64,000 nucleotides of DNA, taken from positions 25,208 to 89,207 of the forward strand of contig CANGYJ010000017.1 of assembly GCA_947458455.1 (NCBI GenBank), written 5' to 3'. The stretch's first letter is position 1. Each line of letters opens with the position of its first letter. This document shows, piece after piece, positions 1 through 8,929 of the stretch. Origin of the DNA: Verrucomicrobiaceae bacterium. Lineage in GTDB: Bacteria; Verrucomicrobiota; Verrucomicrobiia; Verrucomicrobiales; Verrucomicrobiaceae. A program made the position numbers and the translations under genes. The notes below the pieces were generated by a model that saw only the letters and a program-made list of their open reading frames with translations, made no database searches and was not told the origin of the DNA.

Positions 1-528
1 GTGGAAGATCCAGGCGGGCATGGTTTTGAGGCGGGAGGCTGTCACCCAGCGCACCCCTGCCCCGCCGCAAATGGGCGCGATGGCGGCGAAGGTATCGGGA
101 TATTCAAAGGCGGTGTCCCAGGTGCCGAAGCCGCCCATGCTGAGGCCGGTCAAATAGACGCGGCTGGAGTCGATGCGCTCAGTCTTGATGAGGTGATCGG
201 TGATGGCTTTGACGCCGTGCGGATTCCACAAGTCATTCGCGGGGCATTGCAGACTGGCGATGACGGCGGGGAACTTCTGCCCGGCGGCGATGAGCTTCGG
301 CAGGCCGTGCTTTTTGAGCTGTTCGAGGTCGCTGCCTCGCTCGCCGCTGCCATGGAGGAAGATGACGAGCGGCCATTGTTTCTTCGACTCGGCCTCGTAA
401 CCTTCGGGTCTGCTCAGGAGGTAGCTGTAACTGACTTTGATGACGAAATCGCCGCTGAAGTTTTGCGCGATCTGGGTGTCGGCGAAGGCAAACGAAGCGG
501 CTAAGAGGAAGGCGAGGGTTCGGACCAT
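1..528 (-). CDS. Secreted alpha/beta-hydrolase (esterase/prolyl-oligopeptidase-like), 3' end outside window
   Basis: The reading frame starts at an ATG (528-526) and runs open to base 1, so only the first 176 residues are visible. Residues 1-16 form a signal peptide (MVRTLAFLLAASFAFA), so the enzyme should act outside the cytoplasm. An oxyanion-hole segment HGSGERG lies at about 59-65, and the nucleophile elbow GLSMGG at 128-133 has Ser130 as the expected catalytic residue. The visible end (MPAWIFH) normally precedes the catalytic Asp/His region. This order is typical of predicted peptidases and feruloyl-esterase or PHB-depolymerase-like hydrolases that act on small esters. The substrate cannot be told. 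The start overlaps the end of the upstream P-type ATPase by 28 bases on the same strand, suggesting co-transcription. A 167-codon frame on the other strand is an antisense shadow. Confidence 0.8.
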   Translation of the reverse strand, partial: MVRTLAFLLAASFAFADTQIAQNFSGDFVIKVSYSYLLSRPEGYEAESKKQWPLVIFLHGSGERGSDLEQLKKHGLPKLIAAGQKFPAVIASLQCPANDLWNPHGVKAITDHLIKTERIDSSRVYLTGLSMGGFGTWDTAFEYPDTFAAIAPICGGAGVRWVTASRLKTMPAWIFH

Positions 529-3035
529 GGGAACATAACGGCCTCATCGGTGACGGCCTTGCGCTCCGCATGCGCCCGGAAGATGAGCGCCACGAGCAAA
601 AGCGTGGCCAGCGAGCTCAGCGGCATCAAAATGGCGGCGAGCAGCGGGCTGAGATGACCCATGAGGCCCATGATGGCGGTGACGATATTGTAAGAGACTG
701 AGAAGGCGAAGACGGCACGCACGGCGAGGCGATGCGTGGCGGCGATGTCGAGCAGGCTGCTCATGAAGCGCATGCTGTGACCGAGGAAGTAGAAGTCTGC
801 CTTGTGCTCCAGGAAGCTGCGACCGGTGACCGGACTGCCCGCACAGGATGCGGCATCGAAGGCGAGGCTGTCATTGGCTCCATCGCCAATGTACAGCGTG
901 CCGTGCGGATCATGCGCAGTGATCCACGCGGCTTTTTCATCGGGCGTGAGGCTGTGGTGCCATTGGTCGCGTTGCAGGCCCAGTTGAGCAGCGATGTCGG
1001 CCACTTTGGGTTCGCGGTCGCCACTGAGGATGCGGATGCGAAGGCCGCGCTTGCCGAGGGCGTTGACTTCATCGCTGGTCTCGCCTCGCAAGGCATCATG
1101 GAAGCGGAAGGCGGCAAGGAGTTGCGGCTGGGCAGGCCCCTCACCCCGCCCTCTCCCCGGAAGGTCATCAAGAGGATAGTGAAGCGTCGTGCCGGGGAGA
1201 GGGAGGTTAGCTTCGCTCGGCACCATGGCCTGGTCCCTCTCCCCTGCATTGCCATCACGCTGGCTGGAAAGGCTCGCTACAGGGGAGAGGTTAGGTGAGG
1301 GGACAGCCTGCCGCGTGAAGACCGCATCAGCGGAACCATCGTTCGAGCGACTCAAGGCCCACACGATGCCGTGTTGCTCAAAGTGTAGTCCGTGGCCGGG
1401 TGTTTCGATGACTTCCAAATCCAGCAGGCGATCCGGCGTGCCGCCGAGAGCATCGAACAAGCTGCGGCTGACGGGATGGAGATTTCCACTGGTGAGGTGT
1501 CGCAAAGCCTGACGGGCATTTTCATCGAGCGAGGCGAGCGATTCGGGATTCACGAGCACGGGATTTTCCAAGGTGAGCGTACCCGTCTTATCAAAGACGA
1601 TCTGACGCACTCGTGTGAGCTTTTTCCAAAGGCCGAGCGTGCGAACAAAGACGCCGTGACCTTCCGCCCGGCTCGCGGCGATGTCATCGGCCAGCGGTGC
1701 CGCCACGCCAAGAGCGCAGGGGCACGAGACGACGAAGACAGAGATCATGACCTGCATGGCCTTGGTCCACTCGCCCGTGTGCTGCCACCACCAGATGCCG
1801 CCGATGACGCCCGCGAGCACGACGATGATCAAATAACCACGCAGCAGCTTTTCGAGACGCAGATCGCGATTTTCGCCGCCGCGGCGTGCTTCAAGGAGTT
1901 CGTGCAGCGTGGAGTCTTTCCAGGCTTCGAGGGCGATGGCATTCAGCGTGCGCGTTCCGGCATTGAGAGCACCGGAAGGCAGCAATTGGCCGCTGGAGCG
2001 AGCACAGGCATCGCTTTCGCCATTGATCCATTCGAGGCTGATGCTGGCGTGCGGGTCTTCGAGCTTCGCGGCGACGGGGATGGCCTGGCCGGGCTTCACG
2101 GTGAAGGTTTCACCAGCCTTCAGAGCCTCCAGCGCATCCGCTTCGGGAATGGAAGGATCACGCACGAGGCGGCGGCGGTTGCGGGCGACGGCCATCTGCT
2201 GCACGAGACGACCGCCAAGCATCAGGAAGATGAACATGGCGACGAAGTCGAAGTATTTGAGCCCCTGCTCACCGCTCATCCAGCCGATGATCGAACCCGC
2301 GTAAGCTGCGAGAATGCCGAGCGTGATCGGTGTGTCGATGTGCAGCACACCCGCCCGCAGCGCATGCCAGGCCCTCAGAGCGAAGTAGCTGCCGCCGATG
2401 AACAAGGCCAGCGTGGCCGAAGCGGCGGCGACGAGGTCAAACCACCGCGCAAAGGGGAAATCGGCTGGCATGCCAAAGTAAGACGGCAGCGAGAAGGCCA
2501 TCGCATTCATCGCGAAGGCTCCGCAAAGACCAGTGCGGCGTTCGAGGCTGTTGTCCGTGGCTGTTCCGGCATCCGCACGCGGCACGCCGAGCAGGTAGCC
2601 GAAGCGCTGAAGCTCGCGGGCAAACTCGACGGGCTGAAACTGCCCCGGCTGCCACGCCATGCGGATCTCGCCACGAGAAATATCTACCGAGACCTGCGTA
2701 CCGCCCATTTTGGCAAAGATTCGCTCGATGAGCCAGATGCAAGCCATGCACGAAAGGCCCTGGATGGAGACGCTCAGCCCAGCGGCCACGTGTTGATCTG
2801 CTCGTTGAGACTCGGCGGCAAAGGTGGAGGACTCCAGCCAGCCGTAGTCCTGCTGTCGCATGGCCTGCGGCGATACCGGCGGGAGGTTTTGGCCGCCTTT
2901 GAGATCGTAGAACTGCTCCAGGCCCTCCTGCTGAAGCATGTCGTGAACGTAGTGGCATCCGGCGCAGCAAAAGCTATCGCTCCGGGATGAGGGCACAGGG
3001 GTGCCGCAGTGTTGGCATGTCGCGCGTGAAGACAT
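501..3035 (-). CDS. Heavy-metal (copper-type) P1B ATPase, CcoI/FixI-like, with repeat-derived insertion
   Basis: 844 residues from the ATG at 3035. An upstream in-frame ATG at 3116 is less likely because the family begins with the metal-binding region. The N-terminus has a cysteine cluster (C7, C10, C23, C24, C27), then a heavy-metal-associated domain with SCMAC at 95-99. Membrane helices follow, with the ion-site motif CPC at 438-440, phosphorylation site DKTGTLT at 482-488, HP at 520-521 and GDGANDS at 717-723. The A-domain motif reads NGE rather than TGE. This is the CcoI/FixI architecture that exports copper or supplies it to cbb3 oxidase, but no cco genes are visible here. Residues about 578-633, in the nucleotide-binding domain, are encoded by an interspersed palindromic repeat (1137-1302) read in frame. 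It is preceded by fcl (gap 77 bases) and overlaps the following esterase gene by 28 bases. Confidence 0.9.
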   Translation of the reverse strand: MSSRATCQHCGTPVPSSRSDSFCCAGCHYVHDMLQQEGLEQFYDLKGGQNLPPVSPQAMRQQDYGWLESSTFAAESQRADQHVAAGLSVSIQGLSCMACIWLIERIFAKMGGTQVSVDISRGEIRMAWQPGQFQPVEFARELQRFGYLLGVPRADAGTATDNSLERRTGLCGAFAMNAMAFSLPSYFGMPADFPFARWFDLVAAASATLALFIGGSYFALRAWHALRAGVLHIDTPITLGILAAYAGSIIGWMSGEQGLKYFDFVAMFIFLMLGGRLVQQMAVARNRRRLVRDPSIPEADALEALKAGETFTVKPGQAIPVAAKLEDPHASISLEWINGESDACARSSGQLLPSGALNAGTRTLNAIALEAWKDSTLHELLEARRGGENRDLRLEKLLRGYLIIVVLAGVIGGIWWWQHTGEWTKAMQVMISVFVVSCPCALGVAAPLADDIAASRAEGHGVFVRTLGLWKKLTRVRQIVFDKTGTLTLENPVLVNPESLASLDENARQALRHLTSGNLHPVSRSLFDALGGTPDRLLDLEVIETPGHGLHFEQHGIVWALSRSNDGSADAVFTRQAVPSPNLSPVASLSSQRDGNAGERDQAMVPSEANLPLPGTTLHYPLDDLPGRGRGEGPAQPQLLAAFRFHDALRGETSDEVNALGKRGLRIRILSGDREPKVADIAAQLGLQRDQWHHSLTPDEKAAWITAHDPHGTLYIGDGANDSLAFDAASCAGSPVTGRSFLEHKADFYFLGHSMRFMSSLLDIAATHRLAVRAVFAFSVSYNIVTAIMGLMGHLSPLLAAILMPLSSLATLLLVALIFRAHAERKAVTDEAVMFPWSEPSPSS
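1137..1302. repeat. Palindromic interspersed repeat inserted in frame in the P-type ATPase gene
   Basis: The ends are perfect inverted repeats: CCCCTCACC at 1137-1145 and GGTGAGGGG at 1294-1302. Inside are further complementary blocks built on CTCTCCCC and GGGGAGAGG (1152-1159, 1194-1201, 1237-1244, 1281-1288). The flanks GGCAGG (1131-1136) and GCCTGCC (1306-1312) extend the symmetry. Such GGTGAGGGG/CTCTCCCC elements are normally intergenic. Here the block adds about 56 low-complexity residues to the ATPase without a stop or frame loss. Confidence 0.75.
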
Positions 3036-3112
3036 GCGGCAAGATGCCGCGTCTAGGTGATCCTGCTGCCCGGTGCTTGGCAATGAGGAGGCGGGAATTG
3101 CCCGCCGGGACC

Positions 3113-4051
3113 TCAAGCACCACGGAGACGACCTGAGGCTTCCTCAGCGAGGAAACACTGGTAGGCTTGGGCAATGCCGTCCTTCAAGAGGATGCGTGGT
3201 TTCCAGCCGAGCGCGGTGAGGCGGGAGGTGTCGAGGAGCTTTCGCGGGGTGCCATCGGGCTTGGTGGCATCCCAGATGATCCTTCCAGGATAACCGATGG
3301 CGCTAGCGACGAGTTCGGTGAGCTCGCGGATGCTGACATCCGTGCCGCAGCCGACGTTGACGAGATCAGGCGGATTCTCCACGGCCATGAGGAAGGCGCA
3401 GGCATCGGCGAGATCGTCCACATGCATGAATTCACGCAGCGGCGTGCCGGTGCCCCAGGCGCTGACTTCGGGAAGGCCAGCCAGCTTGGCCTCGTGAAAG
3501 CGCCGGATGAGGGCGGGCATCACATGGCTGTTCTGCGGGTGGTAGTTATCCCCCGGCCCGTAGAGATTGGTGGGCATGGCAGCGTGATAAACGACGCCAT
3601 GCTGCTTGCGATAATACTCGGTCATCTTCAGACCGGCGATCTTCGCAATGGCGTAGGCTTCATTCGTCGGCTCCAGCGCGGAGCTTAGCAGGCAGCTCTC
3701 CGGCATGGGCTGAGGGGCGTGCTTGGGATAGATGCAGGAACTGCCCAGGAAAAGCAGGCGCTTCACACCTGCCTGCCAAGCGCTGTGGATGCAGTTCGTG
3801 GCGATGGCGAGGTTCTCATACAAGAACTCGGCCGGGTAGGTGTTGTTGGCGTGAATACCCCCGACCCTGCCCGCCGCGATGATGGCGGCATCGGGCTTCT
3901 CGGCGGCAAAAAAGGCCGCGACGGCTGCCTGATTGCCGAGATCCAGTTCACGACGCGTGCGCAGCAAAAGCTCGACTCCCGGCTCGTTTTGATAACGACG
4001 CACGAGCGCGGCTCCCGCCATGCCTGCATATCCTGCGATGAAGAGTTTCAT
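3113..4051 (-). CDS. fcl: GDP-L-fucose synthase
   Basis: 312 residues, the usual length for the family. It converts GDP-4-keto-6-deoxy-D-mannose to GDP-L-fucose with NADPH (epimerisation and reduction), in the cytoplasm. A Rossmann nucleotide-binding motif AGYAGMAG lies at 6-13. The SDR catalytic residues are visible: S104-S105-C106 in GSSCIYP, Y133 and K137 in YAIAK, and the family histidine region around H176. The gene follows gmd with a 6-base gap on the same strand, so the pair forms the two-step GDP-fucose pathway from GDP-mannose, for glycan or surface polysaccharide fucosylation. No glycosyltransferase genes lie beside it in this window. Confidence 0.95.
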   Translation of the reverse strand: MKLFIAGYAGMAGAALVRRYQNEPGVELLLRTRRELDLGNQAAVAAFFAAEKPDAAIIAAGRVGGIHANNTYPAEFLYENLAIATNCIHSAWQAGVKRLLFLGSSCIYPKHAPQPMPESCLLSSALEPTNEAYAIAKIAGLKMTEYYRKQHGVVYHAAMPTNLYGPGDNYHPQNSHVMPALIRRFHEAKLAGLPEVSAWGTGTPLREFMHVDDLADACAFLMAVENPPDLVNVGCGTDVSIRELTELVASAIGYPGRIIWDATKPDGTPRKLLDTSRLTALGWKPRILLKDGIAQAYQCFLAEEASGRLRGA

Positions 4052-4057
4052 CCTGTG

Positions 4058-5071
4058 TTAGGCAAGCGCGGCTTTGATGCGAGCCTCGTTCTTGGCAAGT
4101 TCGAGGTCGGCATCGACCATGATTTTCACGAGATCTTTGAAGAGCACTTTAGGCTCCCAGCCAAGCTGGCGCTTAGCCTTCGCGGGATCACCGATAAGCA
4201 ATTCGACCTCGGCAGGACGCTCGTAACGATTGTCATGCACGACGTACTTCTCCCAATCAAGACCAAGCAGTCCAAAGGTCTCTTCGCAGAATTCGCGGAC
4301 GCTGTGCGTCTCGTTGGTGGCGACGACGTAGTCATCAGGCTTGTCCTGCTGGAGCATGAGCCACATCATCTCGACGTATTCACCGGCAAAGCCCCAATCA
4401 CGTTTGGCATCTAGATTGCCGAGGTAAAGTTTGTCCTGCAGACCCATTTTAATGCGAGTGGCGGCACGGGTGATTTTGCGAGTGACGAAGGTCTCGCCAC
4501 GGCGGGGGCTTTCGTGGTTGAAGAGAATGCCGTTGGAGGCATGCAGACCGTAGCTCTCGCGGTAGTTTACGGTAAGCCAGTAGGCATAGACCTTGGCGCA
4601 GCCGTAGGGTGAGCGGGGCCAGAAGGGCGTTGTCTCCGTCTGCGGCACTTCCTGCACCTTGCCGAACATTTCCGAGGAGGATGCCTGATAGAAGCGGGTC
4701 TTGTTCACGAGGCCAGCCTCGCGGATGGACTCCAGAATGCGCACCGCACCGAGGCCGTCCACATCACCGGTATATTCTGGAATGTCGAAAGAGACCTTCA
4801 CATGGGACTGGGCACCGAGATTGTAGATTTCATCTGGCTTCAGTTCATAAAGCAGCTTCACGAGATGAACGGCATCGGCGAGATCTCCGTAATGCAACTT
4901 GAGGCGGCTGCCATCAACATGCGGGTCCTGGTAGATGTGATCGATGCGCGAGGTGTTGAAGGTGGACGACCGGCGGATGATGCCGTGAACTTCATAGCCT
5001 TTTTTGAGAAGCAATTCGGCGAGATAGGAGCCGTCCTGGCCGGTGATGCCTGTGATGAGCGCTTTTTTCAT
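4058..5071 (-). CDS. gmd: GDP-mannose 4,6-dehydratase
   Basis: 337 residues. It dehydrates GDP-D-mannose to GDP-4-keto-6-deoxy-D-mannose, the substrate of the following gene. The N-terminal NADP-binding motif GITGQDG is at 8-14. The active-site serines and Glu (SSSE, 131-134) and Y156/K160 in SPYGCAK match the short-chain dehydrogenase mechanism of this family, and the [15 protein letters not shown] segment is characteristic of Gmd. The start ATG at 5071 is fixed by the family N-terminus (MKKALITG). No good Shine-Dalgarno sequence is seen. The 220 bases upstream hold no gene and presumably carry the promoter for gmd-fcl. Confidence 0.97.
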   Translation of the reverse strand: MKKALITGITGQDGSYLAELLLKKGYEVHGIIRRSSTFNTSRIDHIYQDPHVDGSRLKLHYGDLADAVHLVKLLYELKPDEIYNLGAQSHVKVSFDIPEYTGDVDGLGAVRILESIREAGLVNKTRFYQASSSEMFGKVQEVPQTETTPFWPRSPYGCAKVYAYWLTVNYRESYGLHASNGILFNHESPRRGETFVTRKITRAATRIKMGLQDKLYLGNLDAKRDWGFAGEYVEMMWLMLQQDKPDDYVVATNETHSVREFCEETFGLLGLDWEKYVVHDNRYERPAEVELLIGDPAKAKRQLGWEPKVLFKDLVKIMVDADLELAKNEARIKAALA

Positions 5072-5291
5072 ATAGAGTGGTTCGAGGAGAGGTGACTAGC
5101 GTCTTTTTGGCTCGTTTCGAGCAGATTTTACAATTTGCAGGCATTCTTTGCAGCGTTGCCGATCAAATTAGGCCCCGATGCTGTGCTTTTCGTGTGCCAA
5201 AATGCCAACCGAAAGCTTTTGCACTGAGATTCAGAACCCTTGGCGAAAAGAATGGATTCTTCGCGGCACCGGCAAGGCTCACCCTGTAAAT

Positions 5292-5735
5292 TTAACGGTA
5301 GCCGTAGGAGAGCGCCCACATGACGCCCTCGTCCTTCTTGGACTTGAGGAAGAAGACGATCTTGTAGGTACCGGTCTTTTGCGGGTTCACGCGGATGCTG
5401 AGGGCGTGGTTGCCGAGCTTGCTATCGATCTGGATAGCATTGCCTTTTTCGTCGTAAACCTTGATGTCGAGTTCCACATCATCATTCACCGAGCCGAGCC
5501 AGAAAGCGTACTCATTTCCTTTGAAGAGCTGATGGGAGATCATGAGCTTTTGGCCGCTCTTCACCTCGCCGTTCCAGTAGTCCTCACGAACGATGAAGCC
5601 CTGCTCCACGAAAGGCGTGGCCGCCTCCATGGTGTAATCGTGACTTTCATCGACGGTGGCGAGGGCCGGAATCGGTGCGAGGGCGAGCGCGAGGCAGGCC
5701 AGAGCGGAAAAAAAAGTAGGTCGTGTCATCTTCAT
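5292..5735 (-). CDS. Small secreted protein of unknown function, beta-rich
   Basis: 147 residues from the ATG at 5735 (5729 is also possible). An upstream in-frame ATG at 5840 lies inside the preceding gene and is unlikely. The first ~26 residues are a signal peptide ending PALA-T. The mature part (about 120 residues) has alternating hydrophobic segments and ends MWALSYGYR. It resembles small pre-peptidase-type beta-sandwich domains that describe strain or polarity of a chain (VELDIKVYDEKGN...), but I do not recognise a named family. It lies 25 bases after another secreted protein on the same strand, so the two are probably co-transcribed and may work together in the periplasm. Confidence 0.7.
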   Translation of the reverse strand: MKMTRPTFFSALACLALALAPIPALATVDESHDYTMEAATPFVEQGFIVREDYWNGEVKSGQKLMISHQLFKGNEYAFWLGSVNDDVELDIKVYDEKGNAIQIDSKLGNHALSIRVNPQKTGTYKIVFFLKSKKDEGVMWALSYGYR

Positions 5736-5760
5736 CGGAATGGGAGCGAACTGGGATGAA

Positions 5761-6588
5761 TCACTTTTTGGATAGAATACCGGAGAGAAGGGTCTCGCAG
5801 GTCTTGCTGATGTCACTGATGGCATCTTTTGAGAAACCATCGACGGCTCCTTCCATCTTCTCCAGCACGCTGCCGAGGCCTTTGCGAATGGATTTGAGCA
5901 AATCGTGCTCCTGGGCGGATTTGGGCATCTTGCTGATCGAGTTCACAAAGTGCTCAACGAGCATCGGCTGATTCAGCAACTCGGCACGGTCCGCTGAGAA
6001 ATTCTTTCCGACGACGGAGGTGACCGAGGCGGTGCCACGCAGCCAGCCGCCGAGGCTGACGCACTGCGAGAGATCCATGTCCTTCATCTCTTCCATGGTG
6101 TCCTTCACGGTCTTTTGCGTTTGGTCGAACTCCTTGCGGATGGAGCGCCAATCGTTTTTGTCAGCCGCATCCAAGATAGCCTGAGAATGCGGACGAACGG
6201 CCTTGGTGAGGCCGAGGGCGGTGGCGAGGGTGGTCACATCGCGACCTGCATCTTTAACGGCTTCTTTGTCCTCCGCCTGAACGGCGACGAAGCCCTCAGC
6301 GACGACATAGCCAAAAAGCAGCGCCAGCTTGGTGCGGTCGCTGGAGTTTGGCACCTCGAGATCACGGATCTCATGCTTCCAGTTTGGCTCGCCGAGCTTG
6401 TCGAGAACGGAGAAAACCTCACTAGGCACGGGAACGACCACATCATCGACGACCTGACCTGGGAAAGCGAGTGGATCAAACTCCTGCACGCCTGTGGTGC
6501 CCTGCGGAGCGGCCAGGGCGGTGGTGGTCAAAAGAGCGCTCGCAGCATAGACGGCAAGTCGGGGGATTGGGAAAAGCGAAGAGGTCAT
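5761..6588 (-). CDS. Secreted helical protein of unknown function
   Basis: 275 residues from the ATG at 6588. The longer frame to 6774 would overlap the CAF17 gene and hide the signal peptide MTSSLFPIPRLAVYAASALLTTTALAA, so it is rejected. The mature protein looks largely alpha-helical and charged, with no cysteine pair pattern, no lipobox and no catalytic motif that I recognise. It is followed 25 bases later by a second small secreted protein, forming a two-gene unit. The pattern is typical of verrucomicrobial periplasmic proteins with no assigned role. Confidence 0.7.
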   Translation of the reverse strand: MTSSLFPIPRLAVYAASALLTTTALAAPQGTTGVQEFDPLAFPGQVVDDVVVPVPSEVFSVLDKLGEPNWKHEIRDLEVPNSSDRTKLALLFGYVVAEGFVAVQAEDKEAVKDAGRDVTTLATALGLTKAVRPHSQAILDAADKNDWRSIRKEFDQTQKTVKDTMEEMKDMDLSQCVSLGGWLRGTASVTSVVGKNFSADRAELLNQPMLVEHFVNSISKMPKSAQEHDLLKSIRKGLGSVLEKMEGAVDGFSKDAISDISKTCETLLSGILSKK

Positions 6589-6668
6589 GACGTCGGATTC
6601 GGACAAGGTGAATGAAGCCGCATTCAAAGAGTGCCGCAACTGGTTTGACCACCTGCCTTTTGTGCCTG

Positions 6669-7475
6669 TCACGAAGGAAATTTCGCCATTGAACTGCTCT
6701 TCACATAGCCGAGCACAGCAAGACTGCCGGTGAGGGGATGTCGGGCCGTGCTGGTCACGATGCCGATTTCGCATCCTTCGGCATCATGCAAGGCGTCACC
6801 CGGTGCCATTTCGCGATCCATTTCCCATGATTGAAGCTGCTTCGGCATCTTGCCGGTCGTTTTGATACGGGAAAGGATCTCCTGGCCGATGTAGCAGCCT
6901 TTGGCGAAATCCATCGCACGGGCCTCAAGGCCAGCTTCAGGTGGAAAAGTATCGCTATTCAGTTCATGCGGCCATCGAGGCACCTTTTGGATCACGCGGA
7001 AGGTTTCGACCTCGTCGAGGCTTAAAACGGGCACGGCTGGCTCAAAGCTCTCCCCAGCCGGAAGCCACACATCCATGCCTGGCAGGCCAAAACGCATGCT
7101 TTGAAGCCCTTCGCTCGCATGAGAGCCAAAGACATGCCAGAGCTGCCAATCGTCCGTCACATCCGTGAGTTCGACATCATCCGCCACGATGTATTTTTCC
7201 AAGCGCATGCCCAGCGTCTCACGCAGTCCCTCTTCCGCATCGAGCCACAGCGACTCGTCTCGCGAATGAATCATCACATCGCCTGCGATGCGGCCTTTGG
7301 CATCGGTGACGCAGGCGTAGATCGTGTGACGGTCATCGGCGCGGCGCACATCATTGGTCACCTGGCCGTTTAGGTAGCGCACGCGATCTACGCCGATCAG
7401 TTTCCACTTGGAGCGGTTGGAGAGATTCACCGCCGCGCCGTGCGTGACGAGGTTTTGGAAGGTTTCAGTCTGCAT
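6669..7475 (-). CDS. ygfZ: CAF17/YgfZ-type folate-binding protein for Fe-S cluster maintenance
   Basis: 268 residues from the ATG at 7475; a longer frame to 7559 would run into the divergent gene's start. YgfZ/CAF17 proteins are tetrahydrofolate-dependent, related to the glycine-cleavage T-protein, and help assemble or repair certain 4Fe-4S enzymes. The diagnostic motif KGCYIGQE is at 192-199, followed by the usual R/K-rich stretch and the C-terminal barrel region. The N-terminal LNGQVTNDV segment (35-43) is also typical. The window contains one likely client type, the radical-SAM KamA-like enzyme, but that gene is far away. It is divergent from the AI-2E permease, sharing an 84-base promoter region. 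Confidence 0.9.
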   Translation of the reverse strand: MQTETFQNLVTHGAAVNLSNRSKWKLIGVDRVRYLNGQVTNDVRRADDRHTIYACVTDAKGRIAGDVMIHSRDESLWLDAEEGLRETLGMRLEKYIVADDVELTDVTDDWQLWHVFGSHASEGLQSMRFGLPGMDVWLPAGESFEPAVPVLSLDEVETFRVIQKVPRWPHELNSDTFPPEAGLEARAMDFAKGCYIGQEILSRIKTTGKMPKQLQSWEMDREMAPGDALHDAEGCEIGIVTSTARHPLTGSLAVLGYVKSSSMAKFPS

Positions 7476-7559
7476 GCAGGCATCTATTGAGCACGAAGAC
7501 ACCGCCCCGCAAGCCATGGAAACTTGCGCCGCACCTCTTCTTCGCGGAAACTCGGCCAC

Positions 7560-8756
7560 ATGAGTGACTTTGGCAAAACACCCGAACAGGAAGTGGACTG
7601 GGGTAGCCGTGGCTCGCAGGTCATCGTGACTTTGGCGTGCCTCTTCATCGTGCTGGCAGGCATGAACCTGGCCGCGAATCTACTACTCCCCATCGTGTAT
7701 GCCTTCTTCCTTGCCGTGCTGAGCTATCCGCTGGCTCGCTGGCTGCGTCGGCATCGCTGGCCGATGCCGCTGGCGCTCGGCGTGACGATGTTTGTGAACC
7801 TCGCCGTCGTCGCCGGGCTCATCACCATCGCCGTGCGGCTCATGGTGAGCTTTGCGGCGGACCTGCCTCGCTATGTGAAAGGCCTCAACAGCAAGCTTGG
7901 CGAGATGGCGCTCTGGCTAGAAGGCAAAGGCGTGAGCGGCGTGAAGGCAGAAGTCGATCATCTCTTTGACTGGAACACCGTGGTGGAATGGAGCACGCAG
8001 GACAATGTCATGCGCGGCCTCGGCACGGCGCTCGGCAGCACATTTGGGGCGGTGAGCACCGTCTTCGTCGGCCTCGTCATGATTTTGCTCCTCATGATGT
8101 TCATCCTCATGGAGGCGCACGGTACGCACTCGCGGCTACAGGCCGTGAAACTCTCTGGCGGCCCGGATTTCTCCGGCCTGATGCGCTCCGCGGACGACAT
8201 CCAAAAGTATCTCGGCGTGAAGACGCTCATCAGCGCTCTTACCGGCCTGCTGGCGGGCGTCTTATGCTGGCTCTTTGGCCTGCAATATCCGCTGCTCTGG
8301 GCCATCCTCGCCTTCGTGTTCAATTTCATCCCCGCCGTCGGCTCTACCGCAGCCTCGATCCCAGCCATCGCGGAGGCGCTGGTGCAAAACGGACCGATGC
8401 ATGCCGTCGTCGTGGCCGTGGGATATGGCGGGATCAATTTCTGCCTCGATAATTTTGTGCAGCCGCACCTCCTCGGGAACCGCTTTGGTATCTCACCGCT
8501 CGTCGTCATCCTCTCCGTCATCTTTTGGGGCTGGCTTTGGGGACCGCTGGGCATGTTCCTCGCCGTGCCGCTCACGATGGTGATGAAGGTTATTCTCGAC
8601 AACACCGAGGAATTCCGCTGGCTCTCCGTCATGATGGCGAAAAAGAAGGTGCGCCACGGCGAGGTGGAGGTGGCTGGTTATGACCTGCATCTCCATGAGG
8701 GCGAGATCATCGGCAGCGGCGCCAGCACGGAGATTCCCGGGCGACGCGAGCCGTGA
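7560..8756 (+). CDS. AI-2E family transporter (PerM/YhhQ-type permease)
   Basis: 398 residues from the ATG at 7560. An in-frame ATG 36 bases upstream adds a short basic stretch and is less likely. The protein has an N-terminal pair of membrane helices, a soluble loop of about 80 residues after VRLMVSFAADLPRY, then a cluster of about five helices. The family hallmarks are the AVGSTAASIPAI segment and the late GNRFGISPLVVI...GPLGMFLAVPL region. Members include the E. coli AI-2 exporter TqsA and sodium/proton antiporters, so the substrate cannot be inferred. The C-terminal tail after the last helix is hydrophilic and cytoplasmic. It is divergent from ygfZ, with no obvious operon partner. Confidence 0.88.
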   Translation: MSDFGKTPEQEVDWGSRGSQVIVTLACLFIVLAGMNLAANLLLPIVYAFFLAVLSYPLARWLRRHRWPMPLALGVTMFVNLAVVAGLITIAVRLMVSFAADLPRYVKGLNSKLGEMALWLEGKGVSGVKAEVDHLFDWNTVVEWSTQDNVMRGLGTALGSTFGAVSTVFVGLVMILLLMMFILMEAHGTHSRLQAVKLSGGPDFSGLMRSADDIQKYLGVKTLISALTGLLAGVLCWLFGLQYPLLWAILAFVFNFIPAVGSTAASIPAIAEALVQNGPMHAVVVAVGYGGINFCLDNFVQPHLLGNRFGISPLVVILSVIFWGWLWGPLGMFLAVPLTMVMKVILDNTEEFRWLSVMMAKKKVRHGEVEVAGYDLHLHEGEIIGSGASTEIPGRREP

Positions 8757-8929
8757 TTTGGAGTTCCAAAAAAAGGTCAAGGCTGCATGCTTTCACTCGA
8801 TCCATTGGCTACAGAAGTTATATCAAACCGAGGTTAGTGATGTCATTCGTTTGTCTCCAGTCTTGATGTTTTCCATCGAACCTGCCAGCATCGTGCCGAG
8901 TCACCGAAATTCTCATTCAATTCACCGCC

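Noticed and set aside
1..504. 167-codon plus-strand frame at the window start
   Set aside because: The minus strand encodes an esterase with signal peptide, HGSGERG and GLSMGG; the plus frame is its shadow.
1392..2990. 532-codon open frame on the plus strand across the P-type ATPase gene
   Set aside because: It is antisense to a gene with complete P1B motifs and has no recognisable domain; high GC produces long antisense frames here.
501..3035. Assigning the P-type ATPase to cbb3 oxidase assembly (ccoI)
   Set aside because: Sequence pattern fits CcoI-like proteins, but no cco or fix genes are in the window, so a general copper role is equally possible.
8756..8775. TTTGGA/TCCAAA hairpin with A-run after the AI-2E permease gene as a terminator
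   Set aside because: The loop would be only two bases and the stem is AT-rich; too weak to call.
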